Source: DASYLJ01 sp964432595 (lineage in GTDB: Bacteria; Desulfobacterota; Binatia; DP-6). From it: a DNA stretch of 64,000 bases. The stretch spans positions 1 to 64,000 of the forward strand of contig CAYSOF010000007.1 in assembly GCA_964432595.1 (NCBI GenBank), read 5' to 3'. The notes below the pieces were generated by a model. The model saw only the letters and a list, made by a program, of their open reading frames with translations. It was not told where the DNA came from and did not search any database. Shown here one piece after another: positions 33,428 through 42,015 of this stretch. Every line of letters starts with the position of its first letter. The stretch's first letter is position 1. The translations under genes were made by a program, and so were the position numbers.

Positions 33428-33811
33428 ATGCCGAGCGCCGATACCGAAGGAATCCGGGTGACCGTCGAGTCCGTCTATCTCGACGACCGCTCGAATCCCG
33501 ACGAGAACAACTTCGCCTTCGCGTACATGGTGACGATCGAGAACCAGGGCAGCACCCGCGTGCAGTTGCGCCGGCGTCACTGGATCATCACCGACGGCAA
33601 CGGCAACGTCGAGGAAGTCGAGGGCCCGGGCGTCGTCGGCCAGCAGCCCATCCTCGGGCAGGGCGAGGTGCATCGCTACACGAGCGGCGCAGTGCTCTCG
33701 ACGCCCGTCGGCACGATGGAGGGTACGTACGAGATGCACGAGGCGGGCGGCCGCGTGTTCCGCGCGCAGATCCCGCGCTTCGCGCTGCAGGTCCCGGGGA
33801 TCCTGCAGTAG
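33428..33811 (+). CDS. apaG: ApaG domain protein
   Basis: A 127-aa protein matching ApaG in length (about 125) and motifs: IRVTVESVYLDD, FAFAYMVTIENQGS, RRHWIITDGNGNVEEV, GVVGQQPILGQGEVHRYTSG, and FRAQIPRFAL. The Fn3-like fold has been linked to divalent-metal and stress phenotypes, but biochemistry is poorly understood. The ATG at 33428 starts the conserved part; the upstream extension has no merit. It converges on the pseudogene to its right. Confidence 0.9.
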   Translation: MPSADTEGIRVTVESVYLDDRSNPDENNFAFAYMVTIENQGSTRVQLRRRHWIITDGNGNVEEVEGPGVVGQQPILGQGEVHRYTSGAVLSTPVGTMEGTYEMHEAGGRVFRAQIPRFALQVPGILQ

Positions 33812-33814
33812 CGG

Positions 33815-34238
33815 TCAGATGATCGGGAATCCGGCCGGGAGCCCGAGCATCACGCGGCCGCCCGCCGTCCTGCATCTCGAGCCCCGCGACGTTGATCCAC
33901 GTCGCGTCGGCGGAGCAGCTCACGTAGGAGGCGCGGCCGTTGAAGAGCCATCCTCCCTCGCGCCGCTCGGCGCGCGTGCCGAGCGGGTTCAGCGACCCGG
34001 CGATCAGGGCGCGCGGATCGGCGAAGACGGCGTCGTAGCTCTCGCGCGGGAGGTAGTGCGCGAAGAGCGGTCCGCCGGCGCCGGTCGACATGTTCCAGCC
34101 CGTCGAGGCGTCCAGACGCGCCACGGCTTCGACGACGCGCAGCGACTCGGGAACGGTGAGCCCGCTTCCGCCCGCGTCGGGCGCGATGTGGGCGATGCGC
34201 GCCAGGTGGCGGTCCAGCGGTCACGCGGGCTCGTGCAT
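33815..34238 (-). pseudogene. Acyl-CoA dehydrogenase N-terminal fragment
   Basis: Read leftward from an ATG at 34238 (GGGAGGC upstream): five codons, then an in-frame TGA, then IAHIAPDAGGSGLTVPESLR, VVEAVARLDASTGWNMS, FAHYLPRESYDAVFADPRAL, GWLFNGRASYVSCSADATW. This is the N-terminal/middle pattern of acyl-CoA dehydrogenases of the Acd-hydroxylase group. After EMQDGG the frame changes (GRVMLGLPAGFPII) and ends at 33815, giving about 135 residues against the usual 380. The premature stop, the frameshift and the missing C-terminal domain mark it as decayed. Confidence 0.75.
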
Positions 34239-34335
34239 GCGTGCCTCCCGCGCGTCTCGTGACGCGTCTCCGCGGTCGCCGTCCAGCCGCGGGGTTGCTC
34301 GCCCGGGCGCCTTACGATACGTGCGCCACGTCCCC

Positions 34336-34408
34336 GCCCTCGTAGCTCAGTGGACAGAGCACCTGCCTCCTAAGCAGGGGGTCGCAGGTTCGATTCCTGC
34401 CGGGGGCA
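34336..34408 (+). tRNA. tRNA-Arg (anticodon CCT)
   Basis: 73 nt: acceptor GCCCTCG/CGGGGGC with one G-U pair, D-arm GCTCAGTGGACAGAGC, anticodon stem CCTGC/GCAGG with loop CTCCTAA (CCT, reads AGG), T-arm GCAGG-TTCGATT-CCTGC, discriminator A. No encoded CCA. Confidence 0.93.
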
Positions 34409-34470
34409 TGTCGGGATCGCTCTCGCCCGCGCCCGTTGCCGTCCCCCTGGCCGTGACGTATCGGGCTCCC

Positions 34471-35145
34471 GTGCTCCGGAACACCCTTCTCCTGCTGGTG
34501 GCACTCGCCGTCACCGTCTGGATTCTGATCCCACCCACCTCGCTGCACGCGGAGACGCGGGCGACCTGCCGTCGCACCTGTCGCGACGGCATCGCGGCGT
34601 GCGCGGCAGCACATACGACGCTCGCGCCGCGCGCCGCGAAGCGCATCTGCAAGAAGGAGCTGCTGCCCCGCTGCGTGCGCGACGGTGTCATCGAGTGCCT
34701 GCGCGCCCCGCACTATCGTGGCGGCTACACGTTCGACGGCGCGCTGCTCGACACGACGTGCACCACGCTGCCGCCCGGGTATCCGGCGGAGCCCGTTTCG
34801 ATGGGGTTCCTGGTCCGGGATCGGTTCCGCGACTCGCTCGACGTGACGATCTACGCGAGCGACACGATCGAGGCCTACGGGACCGGCACGACCATCCCCT
34901 GGACGATCGGCGACGGGGCCTGCATCTTCCACGACGGCACGAGCGACTGGTGCGGCTACGGCACGCTCACCGTCGGCGGCCCACCGCCGCGTCACCCGAA
35001 GTCACCTCGTCCTTCCGCCACGCTGCTCGTCGAGGTGACCGTCTACCGGCCGGTCCCCAGCTCGTGCACGCGCCGCTACGCCGGCGAGGTCCAGCACCAG
35101 CCCGAGCCGCTGGGCCCGCGCGCCGTCACGCGCTCCGCTCCCTGA
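34471..35145 (+). CDS. Exported Cys-rich protein
   Basis: A 224-aa protein. The GTG at 34471 gives a good signal peptide (MLRNTLLLLVALAVTVWILI ... LHA). The mature N-terminus has ATCRRTCRDGIAACAAAH, then CKKELLPRCV and IECLRA: repeated C-x3-C and C-x(5-6)-C spacings in Arg/Lys-rich helices. That pattern is found in many exported proteins of GC-rich deltaproteobacterial-type genomes. The C-terminal part is beta-rich. The frame is open back through the tRNA, so the start is uncertain. Confidence 0.6.
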   Translation: MLRNTLLLLVALAVTVWILIPPTSLHAETRATCRRTCRDGIAACAAAHTTLAPRAAKRICKKELLPRCVRDGVIECLRAPHYRGGYTFDGALLDTTCTTLPPGYPAEPVSMGFLVRDRFRDSLDVTIYASDTIEAYGTGTTIPWTIGDGACIFHDGTSDWCGYGTLTVGGPPPRHPKSPRPSATLLVEVTVYRPVPSSCTRRYAGEVQHQPEPLGPRAVTRSAP

Positions 35146-35251
35146 CAGGCACGAACGCCCGTCCCGAGAACCGCGATGCGAGCCGCCCGCGCACGTCGAC
35201 ATGGCACGAGGGGTCGCGCCCAGCCGGCCCGTCGCGGTAAGAGGCGCCGCG

Positions 35252-36859
35252 GTGTCGGACGAACACCATCACGCCCACCGGCCGAGGCGCCTCGTACGTC
35301 TCGTCGCGTGGCTGCTGTTGATCGCCCCGGCGATGCTGCTCTCGCTGCTGCTCGTCGCCGAGCTCGCCGTGCGGGGCGTCTACGCGTGGACCCTCAGCCA
35401 GCGCGACGAGTTCCCGCTCGTCTTCGAGACCGTCTTCTGGCCGGTCCCGCCCTGGATCGGGTTCTCGTCCATCCTCGCCGCCGATCCCGAGGTCGGCCTC
35501 TGGACGCAACCGCACGTCGAGCGCACGTACGTCAACCTCTTCGGCCCGATCGAGAGCCTCGACGACGTCGAGACGGCCTTCACGCAGCTCGTGCCGGACA
35601 TCCCGCCATGGATGCGCGCGCGCGGCACGTGGCACTTCCGGTCGAACGCGCTTGGCGTGCGCAATCCCGAGATCGCCGTCGAGAAGCCCGCCGATACGCT
35701 CCGCGTCGTGGTGCTCGGGGACTCGTGGACCGTGGGCGTCAACGTCGACGAGACCGAAACGTATCCGCGACGGCTCGAGGAAGGGCTGCGCCGCACGTTC
35801 CCCGGCCGGGCCATCGAGGTGATCAACTACGGCGCGATCGGCGCGACGTCCTACACGGGCCAGCGCCTGGTCCCGCGCATCCTTGCGCTGGATCCGGACC
35901 TCGTCGTCCTGGCGTATGCCCAGAACGACGAGGTCGCCGTGCGCGACGGCGCACCCGACCCCGCCCAGCCATCCGCGACGAGCCAGCCGCTCGGAGCGCG
36001 CATCCTCGCCGCCTCCGAGCTCTACAAGCTCCACCGCCACCTGCAGACGCGCCGGACCGGGCAGATCCAGAACCTCATCAAAGAGAGCGCGATGCGCGCG
36101 CCCGGGCCCGCCGAGAACGAGCCGCGCCGGCTCTGTCCCGGGGGCGGCGCCGACCGCGGTCGCTACCGGAAGCGGATCGACGGCATCGTGCAGGCACTCC
36201 TCGCGCACGGCACCGCGGTCGTGCTCGTCTACAACAACGTCCCCGAGTACCCCTCGAACTGCACGCTGACGGCGCTCCAGCACATCGCGAAGGCGCGCGC
36301 CCTCCCGCTCGTCGACACGTCGGCCCTGCTCGCCGCGCGGGGCGCGGAGATCCAGGCAGGCATCGAAGCGGCCCGCGGCCTCGTCACGCCACCGGCCGAG
36401 CGGCGACCGCCGCCCACCACCGCCACCATCGTGTTCCGCGTCGACATGTCGACGGCGCCCGCCGGCCGACGGCCGAGCATCATGGGCAGCGGACCGGCCC
36501 TCGCCACCTACACGCCGAACCAACTCGAGCTGTACGACGATGCCACGCACGGTGATCAGGTCGCGGCCGACGGCGTGTGGTCGCGCGCGGTCGACGTCGA
36601 GAGGACCGGCAAGCTCCAGTACATCTACACGAACGGCGACACGCCGGGAGAATGGCGCGGCCTCGAGAGCTACCGCTCGCGTAGCTTCGCGGTGCGCGAG
36701 CTCGGCGTCACCGCCTACACCCCCGTGGCGCAGTTCGGACACCGCATCCTGCGTTCCGACGTCGCGCACCCGGAAGCCGAGGGCTACGCGCTGATCGCGG
36801 ATGCGATCCTGGCGGTCATCGCGAACGACCCGACCCTGCGCGCGCGCGTTCAGCGATAG
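35252..36859 (+). CDS. Membrane-anchored SGNH hydrolase with inserted beta domain
   Basis: About 535 aa. One membrane segment near residues 15-35. SGNH blocks: VVVLGDSWTVG (Ser), INYGAIGATSY (Gly), LAYAQNDEVA (Asn) and the C-terminal DVAHPEAEGYALIADAI (Asp-x-x-His). Between the third block and the last lies a beta domain of about 110 residues (VFRVDMSTAPAG, YDDATHGDQVAADGVWSR, LQYIYTNGDTPGEWRGLE) resembling carbohydrate-binding or starch-binding-like modules. It may deacylate a cell-surface glycan. GTG at 35252 is preferred; ATG at 35201 is an alternative. The convergent neighbour overlaps by 10 bp. Confidence 0.75.
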   Translation: MSDEHHHAHRPRRLVRLVAWLLLIAPAMLLSLLLVAELAVRGVYAWTLSQRDEFPLVFETVFWPVPPWIGFSSILAADPEVGLWTQPHVERTYVNLFGPIESLDDVETAFTQLVPDIPPWMRARGTWHFRSNALGVRNPEIAVEKPADTLRVVVLGDSWTVGVNVDETETYPRRLEEGLRRTFPGRAIEVINYGAIGATSYTGQRLVPRILALDPDLVVLAYAQNDEVAVRDGAPDPAQPSATSQPLGARILAASELYKLHRHLQTRRTGQIQNLIKESAMRAPGPAENEPRRLCPGGGADRGRYRKRIDGIVQALLAHGTAVVLVYNNVPEYPSNCTLTALQHIAKARALPLVDTSALLAARGAEIQAGIEAARGLVTPPAERRPPPTTATIVFRVDMSTAPAGRRPSIMGSGPALATYTPNQLELYDDATHGDQVAADGVWSRAVDVERTGKLQYIYTNGDTPGEWRGLESYRSRSFAVRELGVTAYTPVAQFGHRILRSDVAHPEAEGYALIADAILAVIANDPTLRARVQR

Positions 36860-37707
36860 AGGAACGTCGCCGTCCCGCCCGCGAGCAGCTCGTGCACCAG
36901 TTGCAGCCGCGGTTGCGCGTCGGTGAAGGCGCGTATCCCCCAGGTGGCGGCGTCGGCGGCGTCCTTGTGCGCCTGCCAGTCCTGCATGATCACGAGCGTG
37001 CGATCGGCGACGAAGGACGGGCTCAACGCACGGAACCATGCCTCGTTCACCTCGAACGTCTTGCCGCAGTCGATCCAGCACATCTCGATGGGGCCGGCGC
37101 TCCATGACAGGCGCTCGAGCTGCTCGTTGCCCGCCTTCGGCATGACCTGCCGCGCCGACACCTCCAGGTGGCGCGCGATCGACGCCGTGTGCCGGCGGAA
37201 CGACGGCAGGAAGGAGTCCCCCTCGCGGAGCGCCGACGGCGCCGGCAGGTAGGCGTCCATGTAGGACTGCCAGACGAAGTCGTCGATCACGTGCAGGCGG
37301 CCGGCGAACCGCGGGTTCGCCAGCAACCCGCGCACGATGTGGTGCGTCGAGTGCCCGAGCCACGGACCGATCTCGACCGCGGCGCCGACCCCCGAGTAGA
37401 AGCCGGCGATCCACTCGTAGTAGCGACGCTCTTCGGCCGTCAGCATCCCCGGGACGGTGGACGGCACGACGTCTCGTCGCCCCCACGGCTGGCGCCGCCG
37501 CATCACCGCCGCACGCAGGTGCTGCGTCCCGGCGAAGTCGCGGATGTCGGGCAACTGCCGATGCTCGGCATCGCGCCGCCGGCCGAGCTCCTCGTCGCCG
37601 AGACGCCGCCCCAGCACGGCGCGCTGGGCCAGGCCGCGCCACCATTCTGCGTCGCCGAAGACTCGTGTGCCACGACTCGAGCTTCTCGGACCGGGGCCAA
37701 GCGCCAT
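36850..37707 (-). CDS. Class I SAM-dependent methyltransferase-like protein
   Basis: A 285-aa protein. The ATG at 37707 has GGAGGG upstream. The Rossmann core is visible at AAVEIGPWLGHSTHHIVRG (motif I), LHVIDDFVWQ (acidic motif II), IEMCWIDCGKTFEV and TLVIMQDWQAH, a Methyltransf_24-like order. The N-terminal 90 residues are Arg-rich and variable. The acceptor is unknown; such enzymes in surface-polysaccharide neighbourhoods often modify sugars. Confidence 0.7.
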   Translation of the reverse strand: MALGPGPRSSSRGTRVFGDAEWWRGLAQRAVLGRRLGDEELGRRRDAEHRQLPDIRDFAGTQHLRAAVMRRRQPWGRRDVVPSTVPGMLTAEERRYYEWIAGFYSGVGAAVEIGPWLGHSTHHIVRGLLANPRFAGRLHVIDDFVWQSYMDAYLPAPSALREGDSFLPSFRRHTASIARHLEVSARQVMPKAGNEQLERLSWSAGPIEMCWIDCGKTFEVNEAWFRALSPSFVADRTLVIMQDWQAHKDAADAATWGIRAFTDAQPRLQLVHELLAGGTATFLYR

Positions 37708-37877
37708 CCTGCCCTCCGATGGGTGATCTAGCGAGTCGGCCTTAGGCGCAGTCCGCTGGACTGTCAAGAAATGCCCGTGTGGGGACGGCGCGGCGCGACG
37801 GCACAATGTACGCTCCAATCGTACGCCCCGGTGTCGAACCACACTTTCCCGCCCACACGGGCGGACCGGAGGACACC

Positions 37878-38357
37878 ATGACGTTCCGCACCCGCATCGC
37901 GACTGCCTCGCTGGCGCTGCTCGCAGCCGCAGCTCCCGCCCTCGCCGGACCGTACGAGGTCCAGATGACCGGCCACCTGAACGCTCCCGAGAACGCCGTC
38001 GACACCTACGAGGTCAAGTGCACGCAGTCGTCGAGCTACCTCTGCGTCACGCTCGAGCTGGATCCGGCGATCTTCGTCGGCATGCAGATGACCGCGATCG
38101 CGACCGCACCGAACAACATCGTCGGCCAGACCTTCGTCCGACGCGCCGGCGCCTGGGACCTGGCGACGACGACGTGCATCGCGCGCCCCGGCAGCCCAGC
38201 GGGGATTCGGGCGTTCGTTGCGGTGAACGGCATGAGCTACATTGCCGCCGGGGAAGTCACCGACTACACGATCAAAGCGGAGTGCGCCGTCGGCGGCTTC
38301 GGCGGCGATCCCTTCGCGGCGCGGAAGACGTCGATCACGCGGAAGCAGGACCAGTAG
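37878..38357 (+). CDS. Small exported protein
   Basis: A 159-aa protein with a signal peptide (TASLALLAAAAPALA) and good ribosome site (GGAGG) before the ATG at 37878. The mature part is beta-rich with four cysteines (VKCTQSSSYLCVTLELD, TTCIARPG, KAECAVGG). No family recognised. Probably periplasmic. Confidence 0.65.
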   Translation: MTFRTRIATASLALLAAAAPALAGPYEVQMTGHLNAPENAVDTYEVKCTQSSSYLCVTLELDPAIFVGMQMTAIATAPNNIVGQTFVRRAGAWDLATTTCIARPGSPAGIRAFVAVNGMSYIAAGEVTDYTIKAECAVGGFGGDPFAARKTSITRKQDQ

Positions 38358-38510
38358 CCGCACGACCGACGCCGCGTTGCGGCATGGAACACCCGCGCAC
38401 GCAGAAATATTTTTCGACCTCCCTGCTGAACCGTTGTTGACTCTGTGCTACACGGACCTCGGTCCGCACGAGGCATGTCCGAGCAACATTCGATTCCAGG
38501 GAGGTGTGGC

Positions 38511-39056
38511 ATGCGGAGTCTCGTGGAGCCGCGAGTACGGCGGCTCGCAGCCGACCATCTGGGTGTGGAGGAGGACGAGCTGCTCGCTGAGCTCTCGTTG
38601 GTGGAAGACCTCGCCGCCGACTCGCTCGACCTCGCCGAGCTGGGCCTCGCCATCGAGGACGATCTCGGCATCCACGTGCCCGAAGCGCTCCTCAGCGAGG
38701 TGCGCACGTACGGCGACCTCGTCGAAACGATCCTCGGCGTCGTGCAGGCACACGTCGATGCCGAGATCCGGCGCGCGATGACCCCCGCCACGATCTGGGC
38801 ACGCGTCTTCCGTCCCGCCGGCGAAACACCGATGCTCGAGCGCGGCGGGCCGCTCACGCCGTACACCGCGGAGACGCTGGCCGACGACGTCCTCCGGACC
38901 GGACCAGGCGCGCGGCTCGAGGTCACCGTCACCGGAGCCGGCGACGACGGAGCGGTCGAGCGTGTCCGCGGCCAGTTCGCGTGGCTCGTGCAGCATGGCG
39001 TCGAGGTGCTGGTGAACGGCACGAGCAACCCCGGGCGCCGTCCGAACGCCGCCTGA
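38511..39056 (+). CDS. Acyl carrier protein with C-terminal extension
   Basis: A 181-aa protein. Residues 1-85 are an acyl carrier domain: ADSLDLAELGLAIEDDLGI carries the phosphopantetheine serine in the DSL motif (near residue 41). The extra about 95 residues (PATIWARVFRPAGETPMLER, LEVTVTGAGDDGAVERVRG, VEVLVNGTSNPGRRP) form an alpha/beta domain that I do not recognise. ACPs are normally about 80 aa, so this is a fusion. AGGGAGGTG precedes the ATG at 38511. The gamma-glutamylcyclotransferase follows after 3 bp. Confidence 0.8.
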   Translation: MRSLVEPRVRRLAADHLGVEEDELLAELSLVEDLAADSLDLAELGLAIEDDLGIHVPEALLSEVRTYGDLVETILGVVQAHVDAEIRRAMTPATIWARVFRPAGETPMLERGGPLTPYTAETLADDVLRTGPGARLEVTVTGAGDDGAVERVRGQFAWLVQHGVEVLVNGTSNPGRRPNAA

Positions 39057-39059
39057 GGC

Positions 39060-39374
39060 GTGCGGCTCTTCGTCTACGGCACACTCCGCGACCCGGCCCG
39101 GCTGGAGCAGGTGATCGGACGCCGCGTGCCGTCGCGGCCCGCACGCCTCCGCGGGCATGCGCGGCGCGAGGCGGCGTATCCGTACGTCGTCGAGTCGCCC
39201 GACGGCGTCGTCGACGGACTGCTGCTCGAGGAGCTCGACGACGCCGCCATGGCGCGGCTCGATGCCTACGAGGACGAAGGCCGGCTCTACGCACGCCGCC
39301 CGGTCGTCGTCGAGGTCGGCACGGAGCGCGTGCCGTGCGACGTCTACGTGGGGCTCGGGATCGCCGGGCGGTAG
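39060..39374 (+). CDS. Gamma-glutamylcyclotransferase (GGCT/AIG2-like)
   Basis: A 104-aa protein. Family marks: LFVYGTLRDPARLEQVIG at the start (the Y-G-T-L-R loop), YPYVVESPDGVVDGLLLE, then the catalytic Glu in LDAYEDEGRLYARRPVVVE. It would cyclise gamma-glutamyl amines to 5-oxoproline; some relatives act on other substrates. The GTG at 39060 is used. It follows the ACP-type gene by three bases and converges on rfbC with a 31-bp overlap. Confidence 0.85.
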   Translation: MRLFVYGTLRDPARLEQVIGRRVPSRPARLRGHARREAAYPYVVESPDGVVDGLLLEELDDAAMARLDAYEDEGRLYARRPVVVEVGTERVPCDVYVGLGIAGR

Positions 39375-39916
39375 GTCGGTAGCAGGTCGGCCACCGCAGC
39401 GACCCGCGGCAGCTTCGCGTCCTTCTCCGACAACAACGGCGACGCGATCGGCCAGTCGATGCCGATCTCCGGGTCGTCCCACGCGATGCCGAACTCGTCG
39501 CCGGCCGCGTAGAGCGTCGAGCACTTGTACTCGACCTCGGCGGTCTCCGTCAGCACGCAGAACCCGTGCACGAAGCCTTCGGGGACGTAGAGCTGGTGCC
39601 GGTTGTCGGCGCTGAGCTCCATGCCGACCCAGCGGAGGAACGTCGGCGACCCGCGGCGCACGTCGACGGCGACGTCGAAGATCGCGCCCTGCACCACGCG
39701 CACGAGCTTGGCCTGCGGCTGCCGCCGCTGCGCGTGCAGCCCGCGCAGCGTCCGCGCCACCGAGCGCGAATGATTGTCCTGGACGAACGTGTCGCCGATC
39801 CCGTGCTCGCGGTAGCGCTCGGCATGGTACGACTCGAGGAAGAAGCCACGGGCGTCGGCGTGAACGCGCGGCTCGACGAGCAGGACGTCGGGAACGATCG
39901 TCGGGGTGACGCGCAT
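39344..39916 (-). CDS. rfbC: dTDP-4-dehydrorhamnose 3,5-epimerase
   Basis: A 190-aa enzyme of the RmlC cupin family for dTDP-L-rhamnose synthesis. Typical marks: VHADARGFFLESYHAERY, FVQDNHSRS (catalytic His region), LRGLHAQ, KLVRVVQGAIFDVAVDVRRG, YVPEGFVHGF and EYKCSTLY. Length matches the usual 180-190. It is separated by 2 bp from rfbA upstream and forms one transcript with it; rfbB and rfbD are not in the window. Confidence 0.93.
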   Translation of the reverse strand: MRVTPTIVPDVLLVEPRVHADARGFFLESYHAERYREHGIGDTFVQDNHSRSVARTLRGLHAQRRQPQAKLVRVVQGAIFDVAVDVRRGSPTFLRWVGMELSADNRHQLYVPEGFVHGFCVLTETAEVEYKCSTLYAAGDEFGIAWDDPEIGIDWPIASPLLSEKDAKLPRVAAVADLLPTYRPAIPSPT

Positions 39917-39918
39917 CG

Positions 39919-40791
39919 TCAGGGCCAGTGCTCGATCAGGCGCAGCAGGTACTCGCCGTAGCCGGTCTTGCGCATCGGCTCGGCGAGCCGGCGCACGTCG
40001 TCGGTGCCGATGTAGCCCATCCGCAGCGCGATCTCCTCGAGGCACGCCACCTTGAGGCCCTGTCGCTCCTCGATGGCCTGGATGAAGTTCGACGCCTGCG
40101 CGAGCGCCTCGTGCGTACCGGTGTCGAGCCACGCGACGCCACGTCCGAGGCGCTCGACGTGGAGCGAGCCGAGCTCCAGATAGCGCCGGTTGACGTCGGT
40201 GATCTCGAGCTCACCGCGTGCCGACGGCTTCAGCCCGCTCGCGATGTCCGTGATCCGCTCGTCGTAGAAGTAGAGGCCGGTCACCGCGAACGACGAGCGC
40301 GGCTTCGCCGGCTTCTCCTCGAGCGAGATTGCGCGGCCCTCGGCGTCGAACTCGACGACGCCGTACCGCTCCGGATCGCGCACGTGATACGCGAATACCG
40401 TCGCCCCCTGCCCGCGCGCCGACGCGCGCCGCAGGCTCTCGGTGAACCCCTGCCCGTAGAAGATGTTGTCGCCCAGCGCGAGGGCACCCGCGCCGCCGCC
40501 GAGGAAATCCCGGCCGATCACGAACGCCTGGGCGATGCCGTCGGGACGCTCCTGCGTGGCATAGTCGATGCGCAGCCCGAGCGGGGCGCCGTCGCCGAGG
40601 AGGCGCCGGAACGCCGGCTGGTCGTGCGGGGTGGTGATCAGCAGCACGTCCCGGATGCCGGCGAGCATGAGCGCCGACAGCGGGTAGTAGATCATCGGCT
40701 TGTCGTAGATGGGGAGCAGCTGCTTGCTGACCCCCAGCGTCAGCGGGTACAGCCGCGTCCCCGATCCGCCGGCGAGAATGATGCCCTTCAT
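39919..40791 (-). CDS. rfbA: Glucose-1-phosphate thymidylyltransferase
   Basis: A 290-aa nucleotidyltransferase making dTDP-glucose from glucose-1-phosphate and dTTP. Signature GIILAGGSGTRLYPLT at the N-terminus, SKQLLPIYDKPMIYYPLS, the VTGLYFYD segment and WLDTGTHEALAQAS at the C-terminal side. Length is standard for RmlA (about 290). It lies 16 bp downstream of the uracil-DNA glycosylase gene and 2 bp from rfbC. Confidence 0.94.
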   Translation of the reverse strand: MKGIILAGGSGTRLYPLTLGVSKQLLPIYDKPMIYYPLSALMLAGIRDVLLITTPHDQPAFRRLLGDGAPLGLRIDYATQERPDGIAQAFVIGRDFLGGGAGALALGDNIFYGQGFTESLRRASARGQGATVFAYHVRDPERYGVVEFDAEGRAISLEEKPAKPRSSFAVTGLYFYDERITDIASGLKPSARGELEITDVNRRYLELGSLHVERLGRGVAWLDTGTHEALAQASNFIQAIEERQGLKVACLEEIALRMGYIGTDDVRRLAEPMRKTGYGEYLLRLIEHWP

Positions 40792-40807
40792 GCGTTGGGG
40801 CCCCTGG

Positions 40808-41560
40808 TTAGCATCCCCGCCGCTCGCCGCAAACCGCGGCAGCACGCGCGAACACCGCGTCCAGCATGGGCCGGGTGAGCCGTCCCGTGAACGTGTTCTG
40901 CTGGCTCGGATGATACGAGCAGATGAGCGTCAGGCCCGATGGGAGCCGGTGCTCCGTTCCGTGCCCGAACGCAGGTCGCGGGCGCGGCACCACGTGGCCG
41001 CGCGCCGCCTCGGCGGCGAGGAACCGGTCGTGCCCGATCCGTCCCAGCGCGACGACGACACGGATGCGCGTCAGGAGCGCCAGCTCCGCCAGGAGCCAGC
41101 GGCGGCAGGTCTCGAGCTCGACGTTCGTCGGCTTGTTGTCCGGCGGCGCGCAGCGCGCCGCCGCCGTCACCCACGCGTCGTGCAGGACGAGGCCGTCGTC
41201 ACGATCGGTCGACGTGGCCTGGTTCGCGAACCCCGCTCGGTGCAATGCGGCATAGAGCCAGTTGCCGCTCTCGTCGCCGGTGAAGACGCGCCCCGTCCGG
41301 TTGCCCCCGTGCGCCGCCGGCGCGAGCCCGACGACGAGCAGTCGCGCCGCGGGATCGCCGAAGCCAGGAACCGGGCGTCCCCAGTACGTCCACTCCCGGA
41401 AGCGTGCGACCTTCTCACGCGCGACCCGCTCGCGATGCGCGACGAGACGCGGGCAGAGACGGCAGCGGGCGATGCGGCGGCCGATGGCCGCCAGCGCGTC
41501 ACTCGGCGCAGAGGACGCCGGCGGTGAGGAAGAACGCGTGCGTGTCCCGGACGGTGCCAC
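40808..41560 (-). CDS. Type 5 uracil-DNA glycosylase (UdgB-like)
   Basis: A 250-aa Fe-S uracil glycosylase. Marks of family 4/5: CRLCPRLV (cluster cysteines), GLAPAAHGGNRTGRVFTGDE (active-site loop, Asn-Arg), AARCAPPDNKPTNVELETC and the C-terminal SYHPSQQNTFTGRLT with catalytic His. It removes uracil and some other deaminated bases. The GTG at 41560 is used, which makes the Ser/Pro-rich first 20 residues tentative. It overlaps the Hint-domain gene by 62 bp. Confidence 0.85.
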   Translation of the reverse strand: MAPSGTRTRSSSPPASSAPSDALAAIGRRIARCRLCPRLVAHRERVAREKVARFREWTYWGRPVPGFGDPAARLLVVGLAPAAHGGNRTGRVFTGDESGNWLYAALHRAGFANQATSTDRDDGLVLHDAWVTAAARCAPPDNKPTNVELETCRRWLLAELALLTRIRVVVALGRIGHDRFLAAEAARGHVVPRPRPAFGHGTEHRLPSGLTLICSYHPSQQNTFTGRLTRPMLDAVFARAAAVCGERRGC

Positions 41561-41966
41561 TCATCACCTCGCCCTCGCCGGCCGGCTCGACGCGGCGGAC
41601 GGCGATCGCCGTGGCCGGGGGCGCGTCGGGCAGGTCGGGCGGCGTGTAGCCCTCGGGATACTGGAAGGCGGTCTCGAGGAGATCGCCGGGACGCAGGTCC
41701 TCGGCCGCGACCGCTTCCATGCCGCGGCGGAAGAACGGATGCCCGGCAGCCGTCACGACCGAGTGCCCGTTGTCGAGCACGACACGCACGAGCGGCACCG
41801 GGCCCGACGTCGTCACCTTGATCAGCTGGCGGAACCCGAGCGCACCGGACGGCAGGCGCGTCATGAGCGCGAACCCCTTGTTCGGGGTCTCGGCCATCGC
41901 CACCGGCCCCTCGGCCGTCTCGAGGAGGCAGGTCGGGGGCAGTCCGTGCGGGCGTTCGGTCGACAT
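41499..41966 (-). CDS. Stand-alone Hint-domain protein
   Basis: A 155-aa protein with the layout of a Hint (hedgehog/intein) domain: Cys13 as block A residue (CLLETAEGPVAMAE), block B TAAGHPFFRRG (T-x-x-H), middle LRPGDLLETAF, and block F VMSGTVRDTHAFFLTAGVLC. No extein follows and the terminal His/Asn of splicing inteins is absent (ends CAE), so classical splicing looks unlikely; a self-cleaving or thioester role is possible. ATG at 41966. It lies upstream of the UDG gene. Confidence 0.7.
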   Translation of the reverse strand: MSTERPHGLPPTCLLETAEGPVAMAETPNKGFALMTRLPSGALGFRQLIKVTTSGPVPLVRVVLDNGHSVVTAAGHPFFRRGMEAVAAEDLRPGDLLETAFQYPEGYTPPDLPDAPPATAIAVRRVEPAGEGEVMSGTVRDTHAFFLTAGVLCAE

Positions 41967-42015
41967 CGTGCGGCGCGGACGATAGTCCGCGCCCTCGCCC
42001 CGACGCAAGGCGCGC

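Noticed and set aside
38437..38465. TTGACT upstream of the ACP gene as a promoter
   Set aside because: No acceptable -10 at 16-18 bp spacing.
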